This document shows positions 1 to 7,183 of a stretch of 18,315 nt of DNA, piece by piece. Each line of letters begins with the position of its first letter. The first letter of the stretch is position 1. Location: the NCBI GenBank assembly GCA_964625335.1, contig CAZVBE010000031.1, forward strand, positions 1 to 18,315, read 5' to 3'. This DNA comes from CAZGUG01 sp964625335 (GTDB lineage: Bacteria > Bacillota > Clostridia > Ch29). Made by a program: the position numbers and the translations under genes. The notes beneath the pieces were generated by a model that saw nothing but the letters and a program-made list of their open reading frames with translations, was not told the origin of the DNA and did no database searches.

Positions 1-462
1 GGTAACCCTTGCTTTAACCATAACCTCTATACCGTTTTTGGCAACGGCGGCAACCCTTGGGGTTTCAATAACCTTGGGATTTACGCTCATCTGTACCGCC
101 TGGAGCACATCTCTTCCTGCAAGGTCTATGGCCGCCGACCTTTCAAACTCAAGGGGAATATTTGCCCTCTGGGCCGCTATCAACGAGTTAACAACCCTAT
201 CCACATTACCCCCTGCAAGGTAGTGGGCTTCCAACTGGTTGGCATTTACGTCAAGCCCTGCTTTGTTAGCCTTGATCAACGGGTTTACTATCCTTGACGG
301 TATAACCCTTCTAAGTCTCATTCCGATAAGGGTAAAAATCCCTATCTTCACCCCTGCCGCCAGGGCAGAAATCCAAAGCCCTATCGGTATAAAGGAAAAT
401 AAAAACACAAGCACTACAAATCCCAGCGCCAGCATTACAAGCAAACTTACAAATGGACCCAT
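1..462 (-). CDS. floA: Flotillin-like protein FloA, N-terminal part (C-terminus off the window)
   Basis: The first 154 codons of a gene that continues past the left edge are present. The family is usually about 330 residues. Residues 5-30 form one hydrophobic segment that would anchor the protein in the membrane. It is followed by the characteristic run ISALAAGVKIGIFTLIGMRL and then by NPLIKANKAGLDV, HYLAGGNVDRVVNSLIAAQR and AAIDLAGRDVLQAVQMSVNP. These closely match Bacillus subtilis YqfA/FloA as I remember it. FloA proteins oligomerise in functional membrane microdomains and are linked to membrane fluidity, secretion and sporulation signalling; that role is family knowledge. The ATG at 462 is preceded by AAAGGAGGA at a good distance. 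The gene starts 34 bases after the nfeD stop, so the two probably share a transcript. The nfeD-floA pairing supports the call. Confidence 0.96.
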   Translation of the reverse strand, partial: MGPFVSLLVMLALGFVVLVFLFSFIPIGLWISALAAGVKIGIFTLIGMRLRRVIPSRIVNPLIKANKAGLDVNANQLEAHYLAGGNVDRVVNSLIAAQRANIPLEFERSAAIDLAGRDVLQAVQMSVNPKVIETPRVAAVAKNGIEVMVKARVT

Positions 463-496
463 AATCAAACTCCTCCTTTTTTAGGTATATTACATT

Positions 497-1795
497 TTAC
501 CCAATTTTTGACACTACAATTCTGTTGCCTTCCACCTTTAGTACTTTTATGCCTTCCCCCGGCTGTATATACTCTCCAAGAGTAACTACGTCCACCTTTT
601 TTCCGTCAATTTCGGCGGTTCCGGCAGGCCGCATCGGAGTAACGGCAACCCCCTCAAGCCCCGTTAAGGATGAATAGTCGCCAATTCCAACGTATCCTTC
701 TTCTGTTTTAAGCTGCGTAGACAGTATAAGCCTGTCAAAATACTTGCTTCTGGGCGCGTATTTGAACAAAAGCACCGACAATATAATGCTTAGTATTATT
801 GCTGTTGTAAGGGAAATAACTGCCTGCGCTGCTGATACCGAAGCCATGAATATACTGCCGAAGATGCTGAGCATTCCGCCGATGCCCGGAAAGCCAAAAC
901 CCGGTATCGTAAGTTCCACAAATAATAATGCTATGCCTACCACAAATAATATAACCGCAGACCAGCCGGCATATCCAGCCAGCATGTTTCCCGCAAAAAA
1001 CAATCCGAAGGACAACAGTCCCACAGTGCCTGCTATACCAAAGCCCGGGATAAATATCTCGGCGATAAGTCCTCCCAGCCCTAGGGTTAGGAGTATTGAG
1101 CTGACAGTAGTGCTTGTTACCATCTTTGCCAGTTTTATCTGGTAACTTTCCTCCGCCACTACTGTTCTGGCCGAACCCAATCCCAGCCACCCGTTTAATT
1201 CTTCCCTCGAAGATGCTGTAGTATCGGCAATCCCAAGCTCAACCGCCTTTGCTGTTGAAATGTTCAACAGTTTGCCCTTTTCTACCAAGCCGGGAATCTC
1301 GATATCCTTGTCTGCCATAGCCGCAATTACCTGGATGTCCCTGTCTCTCATTTCAGCTATTTTTCTCAGCTCACCGGTCCAGAAGGAAATGTTTTTCTCG
1401 GTATCAGGTATGGTCTCGGCGGAGCCCATGCTGCTTCCCGGTGCCATGACCAGCTTTTCAGCGGAAATGGCTATCAAAACCCCGGCGGATATCGCCTTGT
1501 CCTTAATATAGGCTGTGGTGGGAAGACCTGAAGCGATAATGGCTTCACTTATATCCAGTGCGGAATCTACCCTTCCTCCAAGGGTGGATATTTCCAGCAC
1601 CACGGCGGATGCCCCCTCGCTGTATGCCCTGTCCAGTTGACTGGATACAAAGGACACCATGGCGGGATTGATCTCGCCCTTCACCGGGATATAAAATACT
1701 GTATCAGGCTGTGCTGCAACCGACGTTAAAGGCATTAATGCCAATATCAGAATCAGAACCATCAGCATTATTCTTAATGGTTTGCCTGGCCTCAT
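497..1795 (-). CDS. nfeD: NfeD-family membrane serine protease (long form, ClpP-like domain)
   Basis: The product has 432 residues. Residues 1-28 look like a signal peptide. Residues 32-200 resemble the ClpP/1510-N serine protease domain, with LEISTLGGRVDSA near 67-79 and AISAG containing the likely nucleophile Ser103. MAPGSSMGSAETI at 117-129 is typical of the fold. The partner lysine is probably Lys134 or Lys145, which I cannot settle without an alignment. Residues 225-346 hold about four or five membrane segments, including two copies of the IPGFG motif at 249-253 and 297-301. Residues 365-432 form the soluble NfeD OB-fold tail. Long NfeD proteins sit beside flotillin-like genes and are thought to cleave membrane proteins or to help raft assembly. 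In-frame ATGs lie further upstream at 1813 and 1879. The start at 1795 is chosen because GGAAGGAGG lies just before it and a promoter at 1823-1851 would start RNA near 1816. Confidence 0.93.
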   Translation of the reverse strand: MRPGKPLRIMLMVLILILALMPLTSVAAQPDTVFYIPVKGEINPAMVSFVSSQLDRAYSEGASAVVLEISTLGGRVDSALDISEAIIASGLPTTAYIKDKAISAGVLIAISAEKLVMAPGSSMGSAETIPDTEKNISFWTGELRKIAEMRDRDIQVIAAMADKDIEIPGLVEKGKLLNISTAKAVELGIADTTASSREELNGWLGLGSARTVVAEESYQIKLAKMVTSTTVSSILLTLGLGGLIAEIFIPGFGIAGTVGLLSFGLFFAGNMLAGYAGWSAVILFVVGIALLFVELTIPGFGFPGIGGMLSIFGSIFMASVSAAQAVISLTTAIILSIILSVLLFKYAPRSKYFDRLILSTQLKTEEGYVGIGDYSSLTGLEGVAVTPMRPAGTAEIDGKKVDVVTLGEYIQPGEGIKVLKVEGNRIVVSKIG

Positions 1796-1822
1796 AAACT
1801 TTCCTCCTTCCATACACACTCC

Positions 1823-1851
1823 ATTATATTTTATTTCATTACAATATACAA
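1823..1851 (-). promoter_or_regulatory. Probable sigma-A promoter for nfeD-floA
   Basis: On the minus strand TTGTAT (1851-1846) is followed after exactly 17 bases by a perfect TATAAT (1828-1823). The -35 box matches consensus at only three of six positions, but the -10 box and spacing are ideal. The predicted RNA start is near 1816, about 20 bases before the nfeD ATG at 1795. That leaves just enough room for the GGAAGGAGG ribosome site. It separates nfeD-floA from the upstream gene, although no terminator lies between them. Confidence 0.6.
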
Positions 1852-1889
1852 TATTGCAGTTATTAATAAAGCCTATCAACCGGGGACAT

Positions 1890-3710
1890 TTATATATCCT
1901 TTATCCTAATATCCCCCACAATCGGAAGGTGGTCGGAGGCATCGGAATATATTGTATATATATCGGATACGGCTATGTCGGATGAAAGAAATATATAGTC
2001 AATGCGTACCGGAGTTCCGTCCCTCATAACAAAGGTATACATTCCTTCTTTGTCCAGTTCCTTACCCGCTTCCCTGAGTATTCTTTCAATATACATTATT
2101 TCCCCCGCTTCGGGAATAGAATTGAAATCTCCCACCAGGATAACCTCCTCTTCAAGGAGCCGGATATATCTTCTTATCTGCTGAAGCTGGGTGTCCCGTA
2201 TGGATCGGTTTAGGGAAAGATGAGTAACCAGAAAATTCACTTCTTTTCCATAGATATCAATTCTGGCAGACACTACTCCCCGCTGCTCCCCCTTGCTGTC
2301 AAGCTGTAAATTGCTGGCGGTTATAATCGGAAACTTGCTCAACACTGCATTTCCATAGCCGGCACCAAGCAGACTGATATTTTCTCCGAAATAGTAATAC
2401 ATATCCAGTTTATCGGCAAGCTCCTTTGCCTGGTCCTTGAAAAGACTTCTTACAAAACGGCTGTCCACCTCCTGCAGCCCGATTATCTGGGCACCGCTTT
2501 CCTTAATCACCTCGGCTGCAGCGTCAATATCAAGTTTTCCGTCCCTGGAAATACCATGGTTAATGTTGTAGGACATGACTTTAATATCAAATTCAGCGCC
2601 TTTGTACAACGGAGATGCCTTAAAGATATGCCCCCAGTCAAACATCTTCCAGTATTCGTTGCCGGATGGAGATACATATCCCCCTCTGACGTTTATAAGC
2701 CTGTTAATATCGATGGGCTGCATAAGGGCAATACTGAACCTTCCCTTTTCATCGGGTACCGCCTCAAGGGACTGGGAGGCAATCCTGAATACAACCTTTC
2801 CACGCCTTGATACCGTACCCGATATGGTATTATCCTTCTCATTGTAAGATGCAAAAAAGTATGGTATATCAAAGGCAAAGCTGTAGCCGTCTTCGCTGTA
2901 CACAAGCCTGTCGCCGTCCCTTATCTCCTTTCTGCTCCCCTCAAAGCTTTCCTGGAATAAAAACTTGCCCTCTTTGAATTGAACGGCCTGTCCGGCTGTA
3001 TATTTCAGCTTCCCATCGCTGTCTAATATGCTTATCCGGGGAATCTGACCGCCGGCGCTTTTTCCTTCAATATTTGTATACCCTATACCGGCATCCACAA
3101 ACACCTGCGGCATATACCCTGTTACCGTCGTGCTTAAGCCTCCCGGGAATGTAACGGTTGAGTACAGTGCAGTCCCCGGCTGTGTCAGTTGGTGGGGCAG
3201 GCTGCTGATATCTATACTGTGCCACCCGTCCTGTGCGGAAACAAGGGAATATTCAGCATTGGTATCACCATTCACCACCGACAGATATATGCTAACCTCC
3301 CTTGGGAGATACGCCTGAACCTTTTTATTTTTTAAGTCTATTTTTACTTCGGGATTTGACAAGGTATAGGACCTTTCCATGGTTGATCCGGGGAAAAGTA
3401 CCAACTCAACAGGCATGCTTTCAGGAAGAGGCAGGTTTAGAATAAACCTGTTAAACCGTGTATTTTCGTTTCTCTTAGTAAAATACTGTCCGATTTCCCT
3501 TTGGAGGATGATACTTCCATTCCCATCATACACCTCCAACGGTACCGATGTGATATATACCGGAGCTGTCAGGTTTATCTCAATGCTTTTACCGCTGCTG
3601 TCCACCAGGTAGTCCAACTTTATATTCCACTGTGAAAAACCCTTTGGAATCAGAGCAATAATTGAGAATAGAAATGTTACAAGCAGCACAACTGCAAGCT
3701 TTTTCTTCAT
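1890..3710 (-). CDS. Exported protein with C-terminal endonuclease/exonuclease/phosphatase (EEP) domain
   Basis: The product has 606 residues. A basic MKKK start and a hydrophobic stretch to about residue 26 (ending IPKGFS) suggest export or an N-terminal membrane anchor; there is no lipobox. Residues 27-373 are probably mostly beta-strand, match no domain I recognise, and may be one or more Ig-like sandwiches. Residues 374-606 are an EEP (DNase I/sphingomyelinase-type) metal-dependent phosphodiesterase domain. All signature positions are present: Asn382 in SYNIN, Glu414 in LQEVD, His497 in THLSL, Asp528 and Asn530 in GDFN, Asp571 in RIDYI, and Asp593-His594 in SDHLP. The domain therefore looks catalytically intact. 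The substrate could be nucleic acid, a phospholipid or an inositol phosphate, and the sequence does not say which. An in-frame ATG at 3785 exists, but 3710 is chosen for the signal peptide and the promoter at 3750-3758. Confidence 0.85.
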   Translation of the reverse strand: MKKKLAVVLLVTFLFSIIALIPKGFSQWNIKLDYLVDSSGKSIEINLTAPVYITSVPLEVYDGNGSIILQREIGQYFTKRNENTRFNRFILNLPLPESMPVELVLFPGSTMERSYTLSNPEVKIDLKNKKVQAYLPREVSIYLSVVNGDTNAEYSLVSAQDGWHSIDISSLPHQLTQPGTALYSTVTFPGGLSTTVTGYMPQVFVDAGIGYTNIEGKSAGGQIPRISILDSDGKLKYTAGQAVQFKEGKFLFQESFEGSRKEIRDGDRLVYSEDGYSFAFDIPYFFASYNEKDNTISGTVSRRGKVVFRIASQSLEAVPDEKGRFSIALMQPIDINRLINVRGGYVSPSGNEYWKMFDWGHIFKASPLYKGAEFDIKVMSYNINHGISRDGKLDIDAAAEVIKESGAQIIGLQEVDSRFVRSLFKDQAKELADKLDMYYYFGENISLLGAGYGNAVLSKFPIITASNLQLDSKGEQRGVVSARIDIYGKEVNFLVTHLSLNRSIRDTQLQQIRRYIRLLEEEVILVGDFNSIPEAGEIMYIERILREAGKELDKEGMYTFVMRDGTPVRIDYIFLSSDIAVSDIYTIYSDASDHLPIVGDIRIKDI

Positions 3711-3749
3711 ACCCCAACCCCCTATACCCCAAAAGCTATACCTGATTCT

Positions 3750-3758
3750 ATTATAACA
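3750..3758 (-). promoter_or_regulatory. Possible extended -10 promoter for the EEP-domain gene
   Basis: The minus strand reads TGT followed directly by TATAAT, which fits the extended -10 form TGnTATAAT. No good -35 box lies 16-18 bases upstream, as is common for extended -10 promoters. An RNA start near 3743 would give a leader of about 33 bases before the ATG at 3710. The ribosome site there is only a G-rich AGGGGG/TTGGGG stretch, weaker than those of neighbouring genes. Confidence 0.45.
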
Positions 3759-3798
3759 CAGACCCCCTCTCGCATTTAGCTGCAATATTTAACATATA

Positions 3799-3832
3799 AG
3801 GCTGACATCAAGCAGCATTGTCGCATAAGCCT
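3799..3832 (-). other. Imperfect hairpin in the 212-base gap between the lipoprotein and EEP genes
   Basis: On the minus strand AGGCT (3832-3828) and GACA (3822-3819) pair with TGTC (3807-3804) and AGCCT (3803-3799), giving 5+4 base pairs with a five-base bulge on one side and an 11-base loop. It lies 90 bases after the lipoprotein stop. No T-run follows, so it is at best a weak terminator or a processing site. Apart from this and the -10 box at 3750-3758, I see nothing in 3711-3922. Confidence 0.2.
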
Positions 3833-3922
3833 CTTTCCATGAAGCTAATAGTAGTTTGGCTATAATTTGGGTTTTTCGCTTAATTCGGCGGACACCTGCA
3901 TATGTATGGGAGCCTTGTCTTA

Positions 3923-6289
3923 TCAGTCTGATAAAATATACAGGTACTCCTTGGCAGGCCGGGAGCCATCCGATGGCTCGGTGGTGAAAATAACCGTATT
4001 ATTTATCGTTTTTAAATCGTATATTCTAATCTGCCCTTCCAGGATTGTCTCTTTCCTGCCGGATTGTATTTCTATAAGGGACCCCCTGTTTTCATTCCTG
4101 TCCAGCCTGCATATATATTCCCTGTCCCCCGATCCCATCGACTGGGACCACTCTTCGTGGTTGTTGGTATATCGCCGGACAATTTCGTCTATGCTTCCAT
4201 CGCTGCCAATTACAAGACCCTTTTGGCCTCCGTTTCCCTGCTCATCCATGTCGGGAGTATACCACAATACCCTTTGCCCGGGTTGGCCCGGGAAATAATA
4301 AACATGCCCGTCCATACCGGATACCTTACTGCTCTCTCCGGAAACAAAGGATTGTTTATAAAGCCCGGTACTGTGCAGGTAGACTAACGGAACAACTCCC
4401 ATCCATATATCGCTTCCGGTTCTTATATCCCCCGTCGTATAATATAAAGCATCCTGCCCGGCATCCATTAACGCGCAGCCGACATACAAACCTTCGGCCG
4501 GTGTTATTTCGGTTTTGATTTGACCCTCCAAACCGTACACAAGTACCCTCTCAATACCAACCGGCCAGTCGCCGTCTTCCCCCTGCTGTACCAGTTCGGG
4601 TTTGCACAGGGATACCGCCGCATTGTCCCCGGATATGTCTAAAAGGTCAATCCTCATCCCCTCTTCGGGGGATTTTAGCAATGTCTCTTTTTTGTTTAAC
4701 GGGTCATACAGCACAATCTCAATTTCATGGCCGGTCTGCCTCTCCCATCCCATCAGAGTAGCATCCTCATTATAATATACAATCGTAAGATATCCCGGCA
4801 TGTCGTCCCTTAGTATTTCATGGGTGCCGTCGGTTAGGTCTATCCGGCAGAGCTGCCCGGTTTTTTGAATAAGGACATACCTGTCGTCTCCGGTAACCCT
4901 TAGGCTGTTATAGTACTCCGCCTTTGCATCGGCTATAAAAGCAAGGGTTTTAGGCCTGGGCACATTTTTAGCCTGCTCCATTATCCAAAAACCCTGCTGT
5001 CCTTTGTACTCACCGGTGCTTATATACCCATGGGCCATGAAGAGTACTCTTCCATCGTCATAGGCCTTAAGCAGCACCAGGTTCCCCAAACCCTGACGGC
5101 TTTGGTTTTCGGCGGTGTCCATATAAAATACCCTGTCAAACTCTCCTTTGTTTATGCTGCCCCGCCAAAGTTCGTTAACCCCGAAGTTATTGCCGATAAA
5201 GGCTGCATAATCGCCGCCGGGGGACAGAGCGCCTGTATAATGACTGGCAGAAGTAAAGGGCCCTATTTGCAGCAGCCTGCCCTTCCTTTCCACCGATACC
5301 TCCCAGCCGGCTTTGTCGGTCCTTCGGTCATAGGGCTTCCCGCTCCTTTCCATGCTGAAAACCTTCCATTCTTCCCCTTCCAGCTGCAGGTTATAGCGCT
5401 CGTCAAAGTGCCACGTCTGCTTCCCAAATCCATCGGTTACGTCTACTACGTACTTAACCTGGGCCTCGGCATAGGGGCCGTTTGTTTCGGGACCAATGCT
5501 TGTAACCGTCAGTAACGGTTCTTCCGTCCTACTGAAACTCTTTGTACTGTCCTGCCAGAGTAAATATCTCCAGCCCGAACTACCGTTAACCGAAGCAAAG
5601 GAGGAGATTTGCTCCGAACCTCCGCCCTCTGCGGATTTTAAAGCATCCTCCGTCAAATATCCGGCAGCATCCTGTTCAAATCCTTTCCAGGCACTTTCAA
5701 AAAATCCTGCAACGGCCCTTTCCACCGCTTCCAGAACCGCCCCTTCCGTATGCTGCAGCAGGGCATAATAGACCGCATTGTTTTCTTTGCTGCCATCCGC
5801 CGCCCATACCAGTTTTAACTCGAGTATATATTTCCTGTGACCAGACTGCGGGTTAATGTGCGGAAAGGTAAATTCAAAATTTATTATCCCTTCGTTTTCG
5901 GTAAAGGATTCGCTTCCAAGGCTTATTATCTCCAACTCTTTTCCGTAGGCCGCCTCTTCGTTATAAAGTACATCTTCGCCAAACAACCTTATTTCTGCCC
6001 GCTCCGGACTTGAAGTGATATTATGTATTCCAAACCGGACCCCCTGACCCTGCTCTACCGGGACCGCAATTTCGGGTATCACCGGCGGCCAGGGCATATC
6101 CACTTCCTTTTGTTCTTTGCCGGCTGTCCAGCTGTAGCTTCCAAGGGCAGCGCCATACTCCCTGTCCCGGCTTACTGTCACAAGGGCCGGAGGCCCCTGG
6201 CTGTCGGCAACGGCTTCTTCGGATGTCTTCACACAAGCCGCAGCAAAAACCATAATAAGGCAAAGCAGGACTATGAGCTTACACTTCAT
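3923..6289 (-). CDS. Putative lipoprotein with apparent beta-propeller repeat region, function unknown
   Basis: The product has 788 residues and I do not recognise a named family. Residues 1-19 form a lipoprotein-type signal with hydrophobic core LIVLLCLIMVFAAAC, giving a predicted lipidated Cys19. Position -3 is Ala rather than the usual Leu, so the lipobox is acceptable but not perfect. Residues 45-165 look like a small beta domain, and its GSYSW motif recalls Gram-positive lipoproteins. Residues 180-315 have an NTF2/SnoaL-like look: a helix with AVAGFFESAWKGFEQDAAGYL, then strands ending in EEWKVFSMER. From about 340 to the end, repeated strand-turn units such as GALSPGGDYAAFIG and RVTGDDRYVLIQKTG suggest a WD40/TolB-like propeller. 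An extracytoplasmic binding or sensing role is inference only. The ATG at 6289 follows GGAGGA by six bases and is preferred over the in-frame ATG at 6307. No clear terminator follows. Confidence 0.8.
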   Translation of the reverse strand: MKCKLIVLLCLIMVFAAACVKTSEEAVADSQGPPALVTVSRDREYGAALGSYSWTAGKEQKEVDMPWPPVIPEIAVPVEQGQGVRFGIHNITSSPERAEIRLFGEDVLYNEEAAYGKELEIISLGSESFTENEGIINFEFTFPHINPQSGHRKYILELKLVWAADGSKENNAVYYALLQHTEGAVLEAVERAVAGFFESAWKGFEQDAAGYLTEDALKSAEGGGSEQISSFASVNGSSGWRYLLWQDSTKSFSRTEEPLLTVTSIGPETNGPYAEAQVKYVVDVTDGFGKQTWHFDERYNLQLEGEEWKVFSMERSGKPYDRRTDKAGWEVSVERKGRLLQIGPFTSASHYTGALSPGGDYAAFIGNNFGVNELWRGSINKGEFDRVFYMDTAENQSRQGLGNLVLLKAYDDGRVLFMAHGYISTGEYKGQQGFWIMEQAKNVPRPKTLAFIADAKAEYYNSLRVTGDDRYVLIQKTGQLCRIDLTDGTHEILRDDMPGYLTIVYYNEDATLMGWERQTGHEIEIVLYDPLNKKETLLKSPEEGMRIDLLDISGDNAAVSLCKPELVQQGEDGDWPVGIERVLVYGLEGQIKTEITPAEGLYVGCALMDAGQDALYYTTGDIRTGSDIWMGVVPLVYLHSTGLYKQSFVSGESSKVSGMDGHVYYFPGQPGQRVLWYTPDMDEQGNGGQKGLVIGSDGSIDEIVRRYTNNHEEWSQSMGSGDREYICRLDRNENRGSLIEIQSGRKETILEGQIRIYDLKTINNTVIFTTEPSDGSRPAKEYLYILSD

Positions 6290-6345
6290 TTTTCTTCCTC
6301 CGTTCATATGGATTAACCCGGAATGTATAAATCTCTTACGGGTAT

Positions 6346-6351
6346 ATTATA
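6346..6351 (-). promoter_or_regulatory. Possible -10 box for the lipoprotein gene
   Basis: A perfect TATAAT lies on the minus strand in an AT-rich stretch between the yqeY terminator and the lipoprotein start. Nothing resembling TTGACA sits at normal spacing; the nearest candidate, TTTACA, is only nine bases upstream. A promoter is expected here because the terminator cuts the gene off from yqeY, but the box match alone is weak evidence in such AT-rich DNA. Confidence 0.35.
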
Positions 6352-6375
6352 ATATATATTTGTAAAGAAATTATT

Positions 6376-6404
6376 AAAAAGACCCGGAACTAATTCCGGG
6401 CCTT
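6376..6404 (-). terminator. Rho-independent terminator after rpsU-yqeY
   Basis: On the minus strand CCCGGAA, loop TTAG and TTCCGGG form a perfect seven-pair stem. It can be extended to about 11 pairs by AAGG pairing with TCTT, including one G-U pair. A run of five T follows (forward A at 6376-6380) and the DNA stays AT-rich. It begins six bases after the yqeY stop. This is the only textbook terminator in the window and marks the end of the conserved translation and chaperone block. Confidence 0.92.
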
Positions 6405-6410
6405 AAATCT

Positions 6411-6854
6411 CTATTGTAATAATTCTTTAACCAGCCTGCTTACGATACTTCCTTCCGCTCTGCCTTTTAACTCCGGCATAACGGCCCCCATCACCTTACC
6501 CATATCCTTGAAACTAGCGGCTCCTGTTTGATTTATGGCGTCAATTATTATTTCCTTTATTTCCGCCTCTGAAAGCTGTGGAGGTAGATACTCACCAAGT
6601 ATTTCTATTTCCTTTTCGTTTTTGTCGATGAGGTCCTGCCTTTCTCCCTGCCTGAACATTTCTATTGCTTCCCTTCTGGATTTTACCTCTTTGGCAAGAA
6701 CTTCTATTACATCCCGGTCATCCAGCTCTGTTCTTTTATCCTTCTCTATCTGCAGGATGGCAGCCCTTACCATGCTTAAAACGCTCTTCCGGAAGGAATC
6801 CCTTTCCTTCATCGCAGTCCTCATATCCGACAAAAGCCTGTCCTTGAGGGTCAT
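6411..6854 (-). CDS. yqeY: YqeY/GatB-related protein
   Basis: The product has 147 residues, the normal size for the family. The helical N-terminal half starts MTLKDRLLSDMRTAMKERDSFRKSVLSMVRAAI. The linker EILGEYLPPQLSEAEI and the C-terminal DMGKVMGAVMPELKGRAEGSIVSRLVKELL match the YqeY family, whose tail resembles the tRNA-binding tail domain of the GatB subunit of Glu/Asp-tRNA amidotransferase. Its exact job is not established. A tRNA- or translation-linked role is inferred from the fold and from the very common rpsU-yqeY pairing. It starts 17 bases after the rpsU stop and shares its transcript. A strong terminator follows the stop. Confidence 0.95.
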   Translation of the reverse strand: MTLKDRLLSDMRTAMKERDSFRKSVLSMVRAAILQIEKDKRTELDDRDVIEVLAKEVKSRREAIEMFRQGERQDLIDKNEKEIEILGEYLPPQLSEAEIKEIIIDAINQTGAASFKDMGKVMGAVMPELKGRAEGSIVSRLVKELLQ

Positions 6855-6871
6855 TTTATTCCCCTGCCTTC

Positions 6872-7057
6872 CTAATACCGGCTTTTAGTTTTCCTTCTTC
6901 TGGCTGCTTCGGATTTTTTCTTTCTTTTTACACTTGGTTTTTCATAATGCTCTCTTTTCCTCACTTCAGCCAGTACACCAGACTTGGCGCATTCCCTTTT
7001 AAAACGTTTAAGAGCGCTCTCAAGGGTTTCATTATCCCTCACCTTAATTTCTGACAT
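6872..7057 (-). CDS. rpsU: 30S ribosomal protein S21 (bS21)
   Basis: The product has 61 residues. The sequence MSEIKVRDNETLESALKRFKRECAKSG followed by the very basic tail VKRKKKSEAARRRKTKSRY is diagnostic of bS21, which binds the small-subunit platform near the anti-Shine-Dalgarno region and helps translation initiation. The frame is open up to 7141, but the ATG at 7057 gives the standard S21 N-terminus and is preceded by a strong purine-rich site, GGAGGGAGGG. Its own promoter lies at 7150-7179 and an 85-base leader with a possible fold lies in front of it. It is followed closely by yqeY. Confidence 0.97.
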   Translation of the reverse strand: MSEIKVRDNETLESALKRFKRECAKSGVLAEVRKREHYEKPSVKRKKKSEAARRRKTKSRY

Positions 7058-7073
7058 CCATATATCCCTCCCT

Positions 7074-7112
7074 CCGCTGCTGACAATTCTACAGGAACTC
7101 TGGGTCATGCGG
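7074..7112 (-). promoter_or_regulatory. Possible structured leader upstream of rpsU
   Basis: In the predicted rpsU leader the minus strand can fold into three stacked helices: CCGC (7112-7109) with GCGG (7077-7074), TGAC (7107-7104) with GTCA (7084-7081), and AGTTC (7099-7095) with GAATT (7089-7085, one G-U pair) around the loop CTGTA. The last GCGG reaches into the start of the GGAGGGAGGG ribosome site. The fold could therefore influence rpsU translation, as expected for an autoregulated ribosomal protein. This is a hand fold with internal loops and has not been tested by covariation. Confidence 0.35.
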
Positions 7113-7149
7113 TGCTGCATATACTTACATAGTACAAGCAACGTATTTT

Positions 7150-7179
7150 ATTATACATCATTTTTTTTTATAAAGTCAA
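7150..7179 (-). promoter_or_regulatory. Sigma-A promoter of rpsU-yqeY
   Basis: On the minus strand TTGACT (7179-7174) is followed after 18 bases, including a run of nine A, by a perfect TATAAT (7155-7150). RNA would start near 7143, giving a leader of about 85 bases before the rpsU ATG at 7057. The -35 box begins only four bases after the hinT stop codon, and no terminator separates hinT from it. Readthrough from the upstream operon is therefore possible in addition to this promoter. Confidence 0.82.
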
Positions 7180-7183
7180 TATT

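Noticed and set aside
735..1190. 151-codon minus-strand frame inside nfeD.
   Set aside because: It overlaps the well-supported membrane and protease domains of NfeD in another frame and has no family features.
5030..5515. 161-codon open frame on the plus strand, opposite the lipoprotein gene.
   Set aside because: It has low-complexity shadow-like composition and no ribosome site. The opposite strand has a clear signal peptide and start.
6316..6343. Inverted repeat ACCCG/CGGGT in the leader of the lipoprotein gene.
   Set aside because: Only five pairs with a loop of about 18 bases; this is expected by chance and no riboswitch-like pattern surrounds it.
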